From assembly GCA_038502445.1 (NCBI GenBank), contig JAHLJS010000007.1, forward strand, positions 5,401,723-5,465,722: a stretch of 64,000 nucleotides of DNA. The letters are read 5' to 3'. Source of the DNA: Eremochloa ophiuroides. Its lineage: Eukaryota; Streptophyta; Magnoliopsida; Poales; Poaceae. This document shows, piece by piece, positions 20,912 to 31,811 of the stretch (its first letter is position 1; the number at the start of each line of letters is the position of its first letter). Both the position numbers and the translations under genes were made by a program. Under the pieces are notes generated by a model. That model saw nothing but the letters and a program-made list of their open reading frames with translations, searched no databases and was not told the DNA's origin.

Positions 20912-23900
20912 ATGGAACGGTCAGAGTGGATGTACAAGATAATGAGGGTGGACCCTGAGTACTTGGTTCAGGTGAAGAATTTTGTTGCTCTTGCGAAGAA
21001 ACACCGGGAGAGTCTGAATCGAACAACAACGATATGCCCGTGTTCTCGCTGTTTCAACACAAGAGCCCATGAAGATAGTGTGGTGCTATCTCATTTGATC
21101 AGGTTTGGTTTTGTTAAAGATTACACGGTGTGGACTTTCCATGGCGAGAGATTAGATTCGAGTGTTGGTGGAAACTCGTCGTCCACGACGACAACTAATG
21201 CAGAGGCACCACCATCATCAGGAGGAGGCCATGGGCATAAGGATGACCATCGTGATTATATCACAGTGTCGGATCTGTTGAATGATGGTGAGGGCGCAGA
21301 TGACGATGACGATGGTAATGCAATACTAGAGCCAGAGGATGCAGAGCTCTTTGAGAACATAGCTAACCGTATCGACGAAGATGACGTTCTGTTTGGGTCC
21401 ACGAGGTGGCTAGAAAATTTCAAGGAAATGAAGCAGGCGGCGATTGATCCACTCTATGAGAAGGGCGATTGCCCGAAGCATATGACGGCGTTGCGTTTTG
21501 ATCTCAAGTTGCTGATGTTGAAGGCACGTTACGGTGTATCAGACACATGCTTCAACGAGTTGTTAAGTCTCTTAGCTGAGGCTTTTCCAGAGAGAAACAA
21601 GGTGCCTGCTAATACTTATCGGGCGAAGAAGCTAATTCGGCCAGTGGCGATGAAACTTAAAAAGTTTGACGCCTGTCCGAACCACTGCATATTGTACCGG
21701 GGTGAGTATGAAAAACTTGAGAGTTGTCCACGCTGCAACGCAAGTCGTTGGAAGAAGAATGCTGGTTGTCGCGTGGATGATGATGGGCGTCCCTCTAGAC
21801 TGACGAAGCAGAAGACCAAGAAGGCAAAGGAGCCTGAGCCTCAGCAGCTAGATGAGGAGGAAGAGGGTTACACAAAGAGGAGGAGTCCTGCGCTCTCGAT
21901 GTGGTACCTGCCTGTAACTGACCGCTTATGTGCTCTATTTGGTAACCCCGAGGATGCAAAGCTCATATCGTGGCATGCCTCTAGTGACCGTATTAAGGAC
22001 GACGGCAAGCTACGACATCCTTCCGATGTGCAGCAGTGGACACGTTTCGACGCCATGTTTCCAGAGTTTGGCGAAGAGGCCAGAAACATCCGGTTCGCAC
22101 TGAGTATAAACGGGATGAATCCGTTTGGTGATCTTAGCAGCTCCCACAACACTTGGCCTGTCATCCTCACTATCTACAATTTGCCTCCGTGGCTGTGTCA
22201 AAAGCATTGGTATCTTTTGCTAACAATGGTTATTTCAGGGCCAAAGCAGCCTGGCAATGATATAGATGTGTTCTTAGAACCACTCATGGAGGACATGGCG
22301 ACACTCTGGAATAAAGGGATGCGGGTGACGGATGCTTCCGTTAAGGAGCCATTCACTTTGAAAGCCATAATCTTTGTTACCATCACTGATTATCCTGGGG
22401 GTTTCTCATTGTCTAGGCAAATCAAAGGGAAGACTGGATGTGTTGTTTGCCTCAATGGAACCTGCTACACGTATCTCAAGGGATCTTACAAGACCGTGTA
22501 CATGAGGCACAGACGGTTCCTCGTGAAAGGGCACAGGTACCGAAGAGCCGTGATGAATAAGTACTTCGACAACAACGATGAGCCACAAATTGACAAGCCA
22601 GTGAGGACGAAGTACGGTGAGAAGGTGTTTGAGATGGTGAAGGACATGGATCAGATTGAGTTTGGAAAGAAGAAGAAAAAAGGCTCAGATGCCACAATTG
22701 GAAGGAAGAGGAAGCGGTATGAAATGGAGAAACCATCTGTGAACGTTGTTTTCAAGAAACAGTCAACTTTTTTCAAGCACTTGCCGTATTGGAAGGAGCT
22801 ACATACGCCCCATGCAATCGACTGCATGCATCTAGAGAAGAATGTCTTTGAAAGCACGATTGGCATGCTGCTCGACATCAAGACAAAGACTAAGGATGGG
22901 CTCAAGTCACGCACTGATCTCGTCAACATGGGTATACGGCCAGAACTTCACCCTGGACAACCTGTGAATGGGAAAGTCGAACTCCCGGCAGCGAGCTATA
23001 ACCTAAAAGATGATGAGCGGTTCACATTTTTATCGTTGCTAAGGCAGATTAAGGTACCGACCGGTTTCTCTTCAAACATTAAGAGCCTGGTCTCGATGAA
23101 AGATCTCATGTTGACCAACTTGAACTCCCACGACTGTCACGTAATGCTAACAGTGTTCCTTCCAATCGCCATCCGTTGTATCGAACCAGAATACGTGAAG
23201 ATGGTCATCACACGGATGTCCTACTTCTTTAACCGAATCACGGAGAAGGTCATTGATGAAGCTGAGCTGCCTCAACTAAAGGCCTTCATCGCGGAGACAC
23301 TTTGCCAGATGGAAATGTGTTTTCCACCATCGTTCTTTGATATTATGCCACACTTGATGATGCACATGGTTGACCAGATTCAAGAACTCGGCCCCGTGTA
23401 CCTACATCAGATGTGGACATACGAGCGGTTCATGTTTACCCTCAATAGATACGTCCTCAACCGCGCGCATCCGGAGGGCTCCATGATTGAGGCATACACC
23501 ACTGAGGAGTCTGTGAACTGCTGCACCAAATACATCCATGATGTCAGGGCGATTGGGCTTCCCGTCCACAAGCACGAAGGGAGAACATCTGGAAAGGGGT
23601 GCACAGGTAGGATTGTACGCACCGATGTCAACTACGATACTGTGCAATAAGCTCATTACAATGTTCTTCATCAGTTAGTTATCATGGATCCAGACGTTGA
23701 GAAGCATCTGGAGGAGATCCGCGAGGATCATGACAGTACTCGCACGGAAGCATGGGTACATAAACAGCACAAGATGAGTTTCAATTCGTGGCTCAAGGAT
23801 CAAAACATACAAAATCAGGGAGGCTCTGATGATGAGGACACCGCTTCAAGGCTTGCCCTTGGACCATCGACCCAAATCACCACGTGGCTAGGCTATGACA

Positions 23901-24451
23901 TCAACGGGTACAGGTTTCACACAAAAGAAAAGGACAAAAAATGCGCATCACAAAACAGCGGAGTTCGATATGAGGGAATTGATGAGTCAACAGGCGAGTC
24001 CAGGACGTACTATGGGTAAATCGAAGATATATGGGAACTTGACTACGGCGGTGATCTACAGATACCTGTGTTTAGGTGCCAATGGGTGAACCCAAAGGGG
24101 GTTGCCGTGGACGATTATGGTTTAAACACCGTAGAGCTCCACAATGTAGGCTACAAAGATGACCAGTGGGTTCTAGCTAGTCGAGTCGCGCAAGTATCCT
24201 ACCATCCGATGCCCAAGGAGAACGGCAAGAGGGCCACGAGGCACGCAGTTGTGTCAAGAAAGCAAAGAATTGTTGGAGCCGATGGGGTCCAAAGTCCAGA
24301 AGAATACAACAACTATGCAGAGGTTGGTCTGTTTTGTGATCACCCACAAAAGATCAAGTCCGTCGAGGCACGCTTCAACAAGACCAAGATGATGCCCTGG
24401 ACACGTAAAGACGGTCAGAACAAGACTATGGCAGTTCCTAAAGCAAAATGA
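20912..24451 (+). pseudogene. CACTA TNP2-type transposase, two in-frame stop codons
   Basis: A single reading frame runs for 3.5 kb, interrupted only by TAA at 23648-23650 and TAA at 24017-24019. I place the start at 20912 (MERSEWMY) because a TATGTGCAG splice acceptor lies just upstream, although the frame opens at 20900. Domain order: a transposase-associated N-terminal domain with CPCSRCFN (about residues 1-80), an acidic linker, a TNP2/Transposase_21 core (about 160-600; DIDVFLEPLMEDMATLW and TGCVVCLNGTCYTYL visible), a DUF4218-like region (about 735-870; MLTVFLPIAIR, RYVLNRAHPEGSM), and after the stops a DUF4216-like end (IWELDYGG, PVFRCQWVNPKG, YNNYAEVGLF). The family makes the DNA-cutting transposase that acts on CACTA ends. 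The stops remove the C-terminal region, and there are no other visible breaks. Confidence 0.92.
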
Positions 24452-24545
24452 CCTGTGATTGTGGCGCACATATGTAATATTTAATGTTATGTAATGTAAC
24501 CACTCTCAAAGACTTTGAATTTATAAATTTGTAATGTTCGTGTTG

Positions 24546-25175
24546 AGGCTCACTAACATTAACCTTTTATAAAAAGATATTATCATCTCCTGGCAAATGG
24601 TATATACCGTAAAACCCGTATTTTCTAGTTGGAAGATGGAAATAATATAGTGTGGTGACACTGAGCTAAAGAGGCATATTACCAACTACTATAAGAGTTT
24701 ATTTGGTCCATTGGGATATTCTAATATTTCAATGGATGAATATCAAATCGAGGATATTCCTCAAGTATACGACATGGAAAATGAGCTTTTCACCAAGGAG
24801 TTTACGAAATCTGAGGTGATGGATGCTATCTTCCAAACAGAACATAAGAAGGCACCCGACCCGGATGACTTTACTCTAGAGTTATGATAAAAGATGATTT
24901 GATGGCTCTGTTTTTGGAATTTCATCAGAGTTCTTTTCCTTAGCATGCCTAAACTTTGGAACCATAATTTTATTACTAAAAAGAGGATGTGAAAGTGATT
25001 CAGAAATACAAACCAATTTGTTTGCTCAATGTTTCTTTTAAAATCTTCACAAAAGTGGCAACTAATATACTCACAACTACTGCCCAAAGATCAATTAGAC
25101 CGACACAAGCGGGCTAATTTTGAAGGTCACACTGTTCAGGCTCACTAACATTAACCTTTTATAAAAAGATATTAT
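24546..25175. repeat. Two exact 38-bp direct repeats flanking a LINE scrap
   Basis: The 38-bp string starting AGGCTCACTAACATTAACCT occurs at 24546-24583 and again at 25138-25175 without a mismatch. The intervening 554 bp contain LINE-derived sequence foreign to the CACTA element. The repeat could be a long target duplication or the product of templated break repair. Confidence 0.9.
24640..25123 (+). pseudogene. LINE (L1-type) reverse transcriptase fragment
   Basis: Plus-strand reading gives LKRHITNYYKSLFGPLGYSN, then ENELFTKEFTKSEVMDAIFQ, then KKAPDPDDFTLEL, the start of an L1-type polymerase domain (PGPDGF-like motif). Stops and frame changes follow, with fragments such as CFWNFIRVLF and IRNTNQF-like wording. 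Neither the 5' endonuclease nor the 3' end with poly(A) is present. It is an internal LINE piece inside the CACTA element. Confidence 0.8.
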
Positions 25176-25247
25176 TAGTGAGATATTATTAACCTTTTAA
25201 AGACTTACTAATATACTAATCTTACTAATTTTTAAAATACAAAAACA

Positions 25248-25412
25248 TTAACCGAGGCGGGCACTGTTACTTGACCGTCTCGGTTAATATTAACCGAGGC
25301 AGGTACTGTTACTCGACCGCCTCAGTTAATGTTAACCGAGGCGGTCACTTTTACACGCCCGCTGCGGTTAATATTAACCGAGGCGGGCATCCTAATTTGC
25401 CCGCCTCGGAAA
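25248..25412. repeat. Third, internal array of CACTA subterminal-type repeats
   Basis: Motifs TTAACCGAGGCGGGC and GCCCGCCTCGG alternate as inverted pairs, at least eight times, exactly as at the two outer ends of the element. The array is immediately followed by a TATA box and a CT-rich leader-like stretch, so it looks like the upstream region of the second gene. No CACTA terminus is next to it. Confidence 0.88.
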
Positions 25413-25421
25413 ATAGTTTTC

Positions 25422-25429
25422 TATATATA
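25422..25429 (+). promoter_or_regulatory. TATA box downstream of the internal array
   Basis: TATATATA lies ten bases after the internal subterminal array, followed by CTGAGGACTTGGCCGATTCG and a GC-rich leader that continues beyond the copia insertion at 35927. It probably drives the second CACTA gene at 38626-42345; the copia element now separates promoter and gene. Confidence 0.5.
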
Positions 25430-25560
25430 CCTGAGGACTTGGCCGATTCGGCCAAGTCCTTCGGCCAAACTGATGTCTTCCCGAAGGGCTGCCAAAATTT
25501 CCCGCCAACCCTAGCGCCGCCGCCGCCGCCCTCCCTGAGCTCCTCCGGCGACCTCCCGCG

Positions 25561-27569
25561 TGAAAGGTCCTAAATGGCTAGAGGGGGGGTGAATAGCCTA
25601 ATAAAAATTTCTACAAACAACACTCAACGAAAGGTTAGTAACACAAGCAAGCTTACAAAGCGCTAGCTCTACTCTAAATTATGCAAGCCACCTAGACAAG
25701 AATACTACACTAAGATCTCTAGAGCACACAAGAGCTAGGTCACTACTTAACTCTACTCCTATGTGAACAACTAGGCTAACAAGCTACACAAGGAAGTAAA
25801 TACACAAAAGTAAAGAGAAGAAGCGATTACAATACCGCTGGTGTGGAGAAGAGATGAAGTCCAATATACCAATCACCGGGATGAAAACCGAGAAGCCAAT
25901 TAGTCCACTCGAAGGTGGAGAAGAGAATTGCACACTCGATTTTTACCGAGGTTCACTTGCTTGCCGACAAGCTACGTCCTCGTTGTAGCGATACACCCGC
26001 TTGGAGGTTCACGCGCTAATTGGCATCACACGCCAAACCCTATCAAAGGGTGCCGCACAACCAACACAAGAACGGGGATCCACAAGCTACCACAATCACT
26101 AAAGATGCCTTTCGCGATCTCCCGCGGGGAAAGGCTCAAGAACCCCTCACAACTTCACCGATCTGAGGCGGAGACAATCACCAACTCCCCTCAACGATCC
26201 ACGCAGCTCCAAGCCGTCTAGGAGTCGGCAAACTCCAAGAGTAACGAGCAAACCCGCTGTGAATCACCACTACCAAGTTCCTCTAGATGATCTCAATCAC
26301 AACAATGCACTTGATGCTCTCCAACTCACTAAAAAGATGCACACAAGCAATAGAGTGAGTGAGAGTGGAGTGGGAAGGCTCAAGAGTGTTTAGCAATGAT
26401 CAAAGTGGCCAAGAGAGCTTCCCACAGCCGGCCAAGGGGCTATAAATAACCCCCACACAGTCCACTAGTCGTTACCAGCAGACTGCGCACCGTCGGACGG
26501 TCCGACGGCGCCACCGTCGGACTATCCGCAAGGTCCGACGCCTCGGATGGATGCCACGCGTCCTCCTGCTGTTTAACGTCGATCGCTTGATTTCAACGGT
26601 CACTCCGTTCCCGCGCGAACAGCCGCCGTCGGACGGTCCGACCACCCGGCCGTCGGACTAAACCGCGCCGTCCGACGCCTTCAGCCAGAGAAGCGCGCGA
26701 GAGACAGAGGCTGCCCGACCGTCGGACGGCACGTCCGACGCATGCTCGTCGGACCAACCAAGCCGTCCGACGCCTCGCCGTGGCGTGCCGAGACGCGAAC
26801 TGCGCGCGGCAGAACGCGCACGGCGCGACTGCGTCGCGCTCCCGATCGTCGGACGTGTCCGTCCACAGTCCGACGCCCCGCGAAACTCAGTCCGACGCTC
26901 ACGCTCCAGAACACCGTCGGACGGGATAATTAGTCCGATGCCCCCTCGGACAGCGTCCGACGCTCAGTCAAAGCACAGTGCAGGACAGCCGTCGGACGGT
27001 CCGACGCTCTGCGTCCGGACGATCCGACGCTCGGTAAACTTCAGTTTTTCGCGCCGACTTTCGCACCCTTTGTTCCCAAGCGCTAACACCAATTGTTCTA
27101 CACCTTGTGCACGTGTGTTAGCCTTTTCAAAATAGTTTTCCAAAGGGTTGGTTAGTGTCACTAGCATCTAAATGCAATGCGATGATCATGATCCCTAGTG
27201 GCACTTGATAACCGTGTTTCATCAACGATTTTACCCCTCTTGATAGTATGGCTATCTATCCTAAACGTGATCACTCCCTCTATGGAGTCTTGATCACCAA
27301 AAGCAAAGAGCTTCTATGGTTTATACCTTTGCCTTGAGCTCCCGCCGTTTTCCACTTTTCTTTTCTTCTCTCGATGAAGCTTGTGGACTCCAATTGATGA
27401 TGGACTTATACCAATCGCTTGGATGCCGTCATTGCCTTCCACTTGTGGTCTCCATCGACCCGGTCCTTTGCTCCATCTTGTGGTTTGCATAATCATTCTC
27501 ATGAAACACTAAGCAAACCATTAGCAACCTAGGTTTCATCAATTACCCAAAACCAAACAAGGGCTTTCA
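25561..27569 (-). repeat. Left LTR (3' LTR) of the first copia element
   Basis: On the plus strand it begins TGAAAGGTCC and ends GGGCTTTCA. It holds a dense array of GTCCGACG/CGTCGGAC motifs (about 26490-27035) and a TATAAATA on the plus strand at 26441, opposite to the element's own direction. On the element strand, GGTATAAACC (27328-27337) is a candidate forward TATA. Confidence 0.93.
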
Positions 27570-27570
27570 A

Positions 27571-27583
27571 TCTCCCCCTTTTT
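27571..27583 (-). promoter_or_regulatory. Polypurine tract of the first copia element
   Basis: On the minus strand AAAAAGGGGGAGA stands one base from the 3' LTR. This is the usual primer for plus-strand DNA synthesis. The same string occupies the equivalent place in the second copia element. Confidence 0.85.
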
Positions 27584-28600
27584 GGTAATTGATGACAACC
27601 TTCACAAAGATATGAAATGAAATCTAAGTTTGCATTTCGGTAGTACTAGCTCCCCCTACATATGTGATTCCTTGTGTTTGGTTCAACTTATCACATATGC
27701 ATAGATTTGAAGGTTTGGGTGAGCTATTACTACCAAATGATGCTAAGGTATAAAGAATGGACCTTTGAAGCGTGATACCATCGGAGTTGAGGAATTATAC
27801 CATCCTTAGCACCATTGTTCACTAGTCATGCATCACAAACTCAAAATACCTCGTGAGATCATCATTTAAGCAAGAGAGGTACTTTGAATGAAAAAGGTAA
27901 GTCCTATGCATGCTAGTTTATCAAACACCATTCAAATCCTATTTGTAAGCATTACACCAATCAAACAAGTATAGGAAATGAAGTTTGACAATGCAACAAT
28001 TCACATGTTAATGCACACACAAATGCAACAACTTATTCATGAGCTTGCTCCCCCTATTTGTGTGCTTTCAATTTTCAAAATTTTATTTACCCCTTTCCGT
28101 TCTCATTCACTTCCCCCTTTCTTTATCTTTGTGACTATCTTCTCCCCCTTTGTCAACAATCACCAAAAAGGTGTCAAAGTATGGGTCGAATCAAGTCAAT
28201 TAATTGGGTGAAGTTCTTTTTCATTTTTGGTTCAACCTAGAGCACTTGCCTAGAACATGTAACTAAGTTTGATCCAAGGGCAAGCTTCTTCACCCCTCAC
28301 TAGAAGGGTTATCTTGACCATGTTAAGTTACACATCATGAGCTCATGTTCTAGATTCAACACTAGGTTTGCAAGCCCATCAATATGTCATATGCTACCAC
28401 TTGAACATATAAGCATAGAAAGCAAAAGTGGTACCATATATACATCAAAAGCATTTTAATTTTTCATGAGTGAGCCTATGACATGCATTTATGCCTATAT
28501 GCACTAGACAAGTCCTTATCAAGATATGAATGACATGACAAACAATTTTACCTTGCTTTAGTCGAAGAAGAAGCATGTTATAATATGAGTGGATTGCTCT
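27584..28600 (-). other. Noncoding spacer between pol and 3' LTR
   Basis: About 1 kb of AT-rich DNA without an open frame. SIRE-type elements often carry an extra env-like gene here; none is visible. Confidence 0.7.
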
Positions 28601-31600
28601 TCACTTCATGTTGGAGTAGTCTAGTATGTTTAGCTCATTCCTCAACTTGCAAAACCTTGACTCATCAAGTGGCTTGGTAAAGATATCCGCTAGTTGATCC
28701 TCGGTGCCAACACTCTCAATAGCAATGTCCCCTTTGATTTGGTGATCTCTAATGAAGTGATGCCTTATGTCAATGTGCTTTGTTCTTGAATGTTGCACGG
28801 GGTTGTTGGTTAGCTTGATAGCACTCTCATTGTCACATAGCAAAGGCACTTTCTTGTATTTCAATCCGAAGTCATTCAAGGTTGCCTTCATCTATAGCAA
28901 TTGTGCACAACAACTTCCGGCACTAATATATTCCGCTTCGGCCGTTGAGAGTGCAACACTATTTTGTTTCTTTGATGACCATGAAACAAGAGATCTTCCA
29001 AGCAATTGACAAGTTCCACTTGTGCTCTTTCTATCCACCTTGCAACCCGCATAGTCGGAGTCGGAGTATCCAATTAACTCAAAGTTGGATCCTTTAGAAT
29101 ACCACAACCCAACATCTTGTGTGCCCTTCAAGTACCTCAATATTCTCTTTGTGGCATTCAAATGACTTTCTCTTGGTGAGGCTTGGAATCTTGCACACAT
29201 GCACACACTAAACATGACATCCGGACGAGATGCGGTCACATATAGGAGACTTCCAATCATTGATCTATATAGCTTTTGATCTACCATGTTGCCACTATCA
29301 TCCAAGTCCAAGTGAATGTTGGTTCCCATTGGAGTACTCATTGGTTTTGCACTTTCCAATCCAAATTTCTTGATCATGTCCCTTATGTACTTTTCTTGAC
29401 TCACAAATGTGCCATTCTTCATTTGCTTGATTTGAAGACCAAGGAAGTAGCTAAGCTCACCAATCATGGACATTTCAAACTCACTTGCCATCATGTTGCC
29501 AAATTCTTCACAAAACTCTTGATTTGTTGATCCAAATATGATGTCATCCACATAGATTTGCAAGACAAACAAATCATTGCCAAGCTTCTTGGTGAAAAGA
29601 GTTGTATCAACCTTTCCCATCTTAAATCCTTTAGAGAGTAAGAAATCTCTCAATCTCTCATACCATGCCCTAGGTGCTTGCTTCAATCCATACAATGCTT
29701 TCCTTAGCTTGTACACATGGTTGGGCTTCTTCACATCTTCAAATCCGGGAGGTTGTTCCACATAAACCAACTCATTGATGTACCCATTGAGAAATGCACT
29801 CTTGACATCCATTTGATATAACTTGATGTTGTGGGCACAAGCATAGGCTAATAAGATTCTAATTGCCTCCAATCTAGCAACCGGTGCATAGGTTTCTTCA
29901 AAGTCAAGACCTTCAACTTGAGTATAGCCTTGTGCAACCAATCTAGCCTTGTTCCTTATCATTATGCCATCTTGATCTTGCTTGTTTCTAAAGACCCATT
30001 TGGTTCCAATCACATTGTGTTTCTTTGGTCTTTCCACTAGCTCCCAAACTTGATTTCTTGTAAAATTGTTGAGCTCTTCATGCATGGCATTAACCCAATC
30101 GATATCTTCTAGTGCATCTTCAATCTTGGTTGGCTCTTTTATTGACACAAATGAGAAATGCTCACAAATTTGAGCTAGCCTTGCTCTAGTTTGAACTCCA
30201 CTTTGAATACCACCAATGATTTGATCCAAAGGATGATCCCTTGCAACATTGACTGGTTGAAGAATAGGGGCTTGATCATTGGTTTGAGATGAACTAGCTT
30301 GTTGATCTTGCACTTGAGATTGGTCATGAGCGTCACTTGCATTTGCATCATCACCATCAACTTGAATACTTGTGTGGATGGCACCATTATCTTCATCTTC
30401 ATTGATTTGCCTTGGCCTAATGTCACCAACATCCATATCCTTCATTGCATTTGCCAAGTCATTGCCTCTCACATCATTAAGATTTTCAACTTCATCTTGA
30501 GAGCCTTGAGTTTCATCAAATTCAACATCATGCACCTCCTCAAGAGTACCACTAGCCAAATTCCAAAATCTATAGGCCTTGCTTGTGGTTGAGTATCCAA
30601 GTAAGAAACCTTCATCACATTTCTTTTCAAACTTGCTCAATCTTGTGCCCTTCTTGAGAATATAGCATTTGCAACCGAAAACCCAAAAGTATGCAATATT
30701 TGGCTTTCTACCATTCAATAGCTCATATGGGGTCTTTGCTAACATGCCATGACAATATAACCGGTTGATGTAGTAGCATGCGGTGTTGATTGCTTCCGCC
30801 CAAAAGCAATGGCTAACATTGTACTCACTTAGCATAGATCTAGCCATATCAATCAAGGTTCTATTTTTTCTTTCAACAATGCCATTGGATTGTGGTGTAT
30901 ACTTGGGAGAAAATTGATGTCCAATGCCAAACTCATCACATAGCTCTACAATGTTGGTGTTCTTGAACTCACTACCATTGTCACTTCTCACTTTCTTGAT
31001 GGTTGTCTCAAATTCATTTTGGCTTCTCTTGACAAAGGTCTTGAATATGCCATGTGCTTCACTTTTGTCACCAAGAAAGAATACCCATGTGTATCTTGTA
31101 TAATCATCCACAATCATAAATCCATATTTCTTGCCACCAATACTAGCATATGTGGTTGGTCCAAACAAGTCCATATGCAAGAGCTCAAAAGCTTTGCTTG
31201 TACTCATCATGCTCTTCTTGGGATGTGTGTTTCCAACTTGTTTGCCGGCTTGACATGCACTACATAGCTTATCCTTCTCAAATGTGACATCCTTCAAGCC
31301 TCTAACTAGATCATGCTTCACTAACTTGTTCAATTGCTTCATTCCAACATGACCAAGTCTTCTATGCCATAACCAACCCAAACTTGACTTAGTGATCAAA
31401 CATGTTGACAATTGAGCTTCACTAGCATTGAAATCCACAAGATATAGGTTGTCATATCTAAAGCCTTTGAAGATCAAATTTGAGCCATCAACACTAATGA
31501 TTTCAACATCATCAACCCCAAATATGCATTTGAATCCGAGATCACACAATTGAGCAACCGAGAGCAAATTGAAGTTCAAGCTTTCAGCTAGCAACGCATT

Positions 31601-31768
31601 GGAGATGGACATATCATTGGAGATAGCAATTTTACCAAGTCCTTTCACTTTGCCTTTCTTGTTGTCACCAAATGTGATTGCATCATAGCCACTATTTGTA
31701 CTTGTGTTGAGAGAGCCAAACATACTAGAATCACCCGTCATATGTTGAGTGCAACCACTATCAAGCAC
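28601..31768 (-). pseudogene. copia pol polyprotein (protease-integrase-RT-RNase H), one stop codon
   Basis: Reading on the minus strand: protease motif LDSGCTQHMTG at the start, a GAG-pre-integrase zinc site (LWHRRLGHVGM and CSACQAGK), an integrase core with LLHMDLFGPT, VRSDNGSEF and YTPQSNGIVERKNRT, a reverse transcriptase with YQMDVKSAFLNG and YVDDIIFGS, and RNase H with DSDYAGCKVDRKSTSG and ALSTAEAEYI. The frame is broken by TAG at 28892-28894 and continues in the same frame to 28601 (CDNESAIKL, TKHIDIRHHFIRDH). The equivalent codon in the second copia element is Trp. The ORF lies in a different frame from gag, so an internal frameshift or splice would be needed. Confidence 0.93.
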
Positions 31769-31811
31769 CCAATGCCTCCCTCCGGCTTTGTAATTGACCT
31801 ACAAAAAGAGA

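Noticed and set aside
20038..25412. Reading the CACTA region as two separate side-by-side elements
   Set aside because: No CACTA terminus exists near the internal array, while the outer ends share exact TTG duplications. Kept open as an alternative in the findings.
27584..28600. env-like gene in the copia spacer
   Set aside because: No open frame of useful length and no membrane segments in either copia element.
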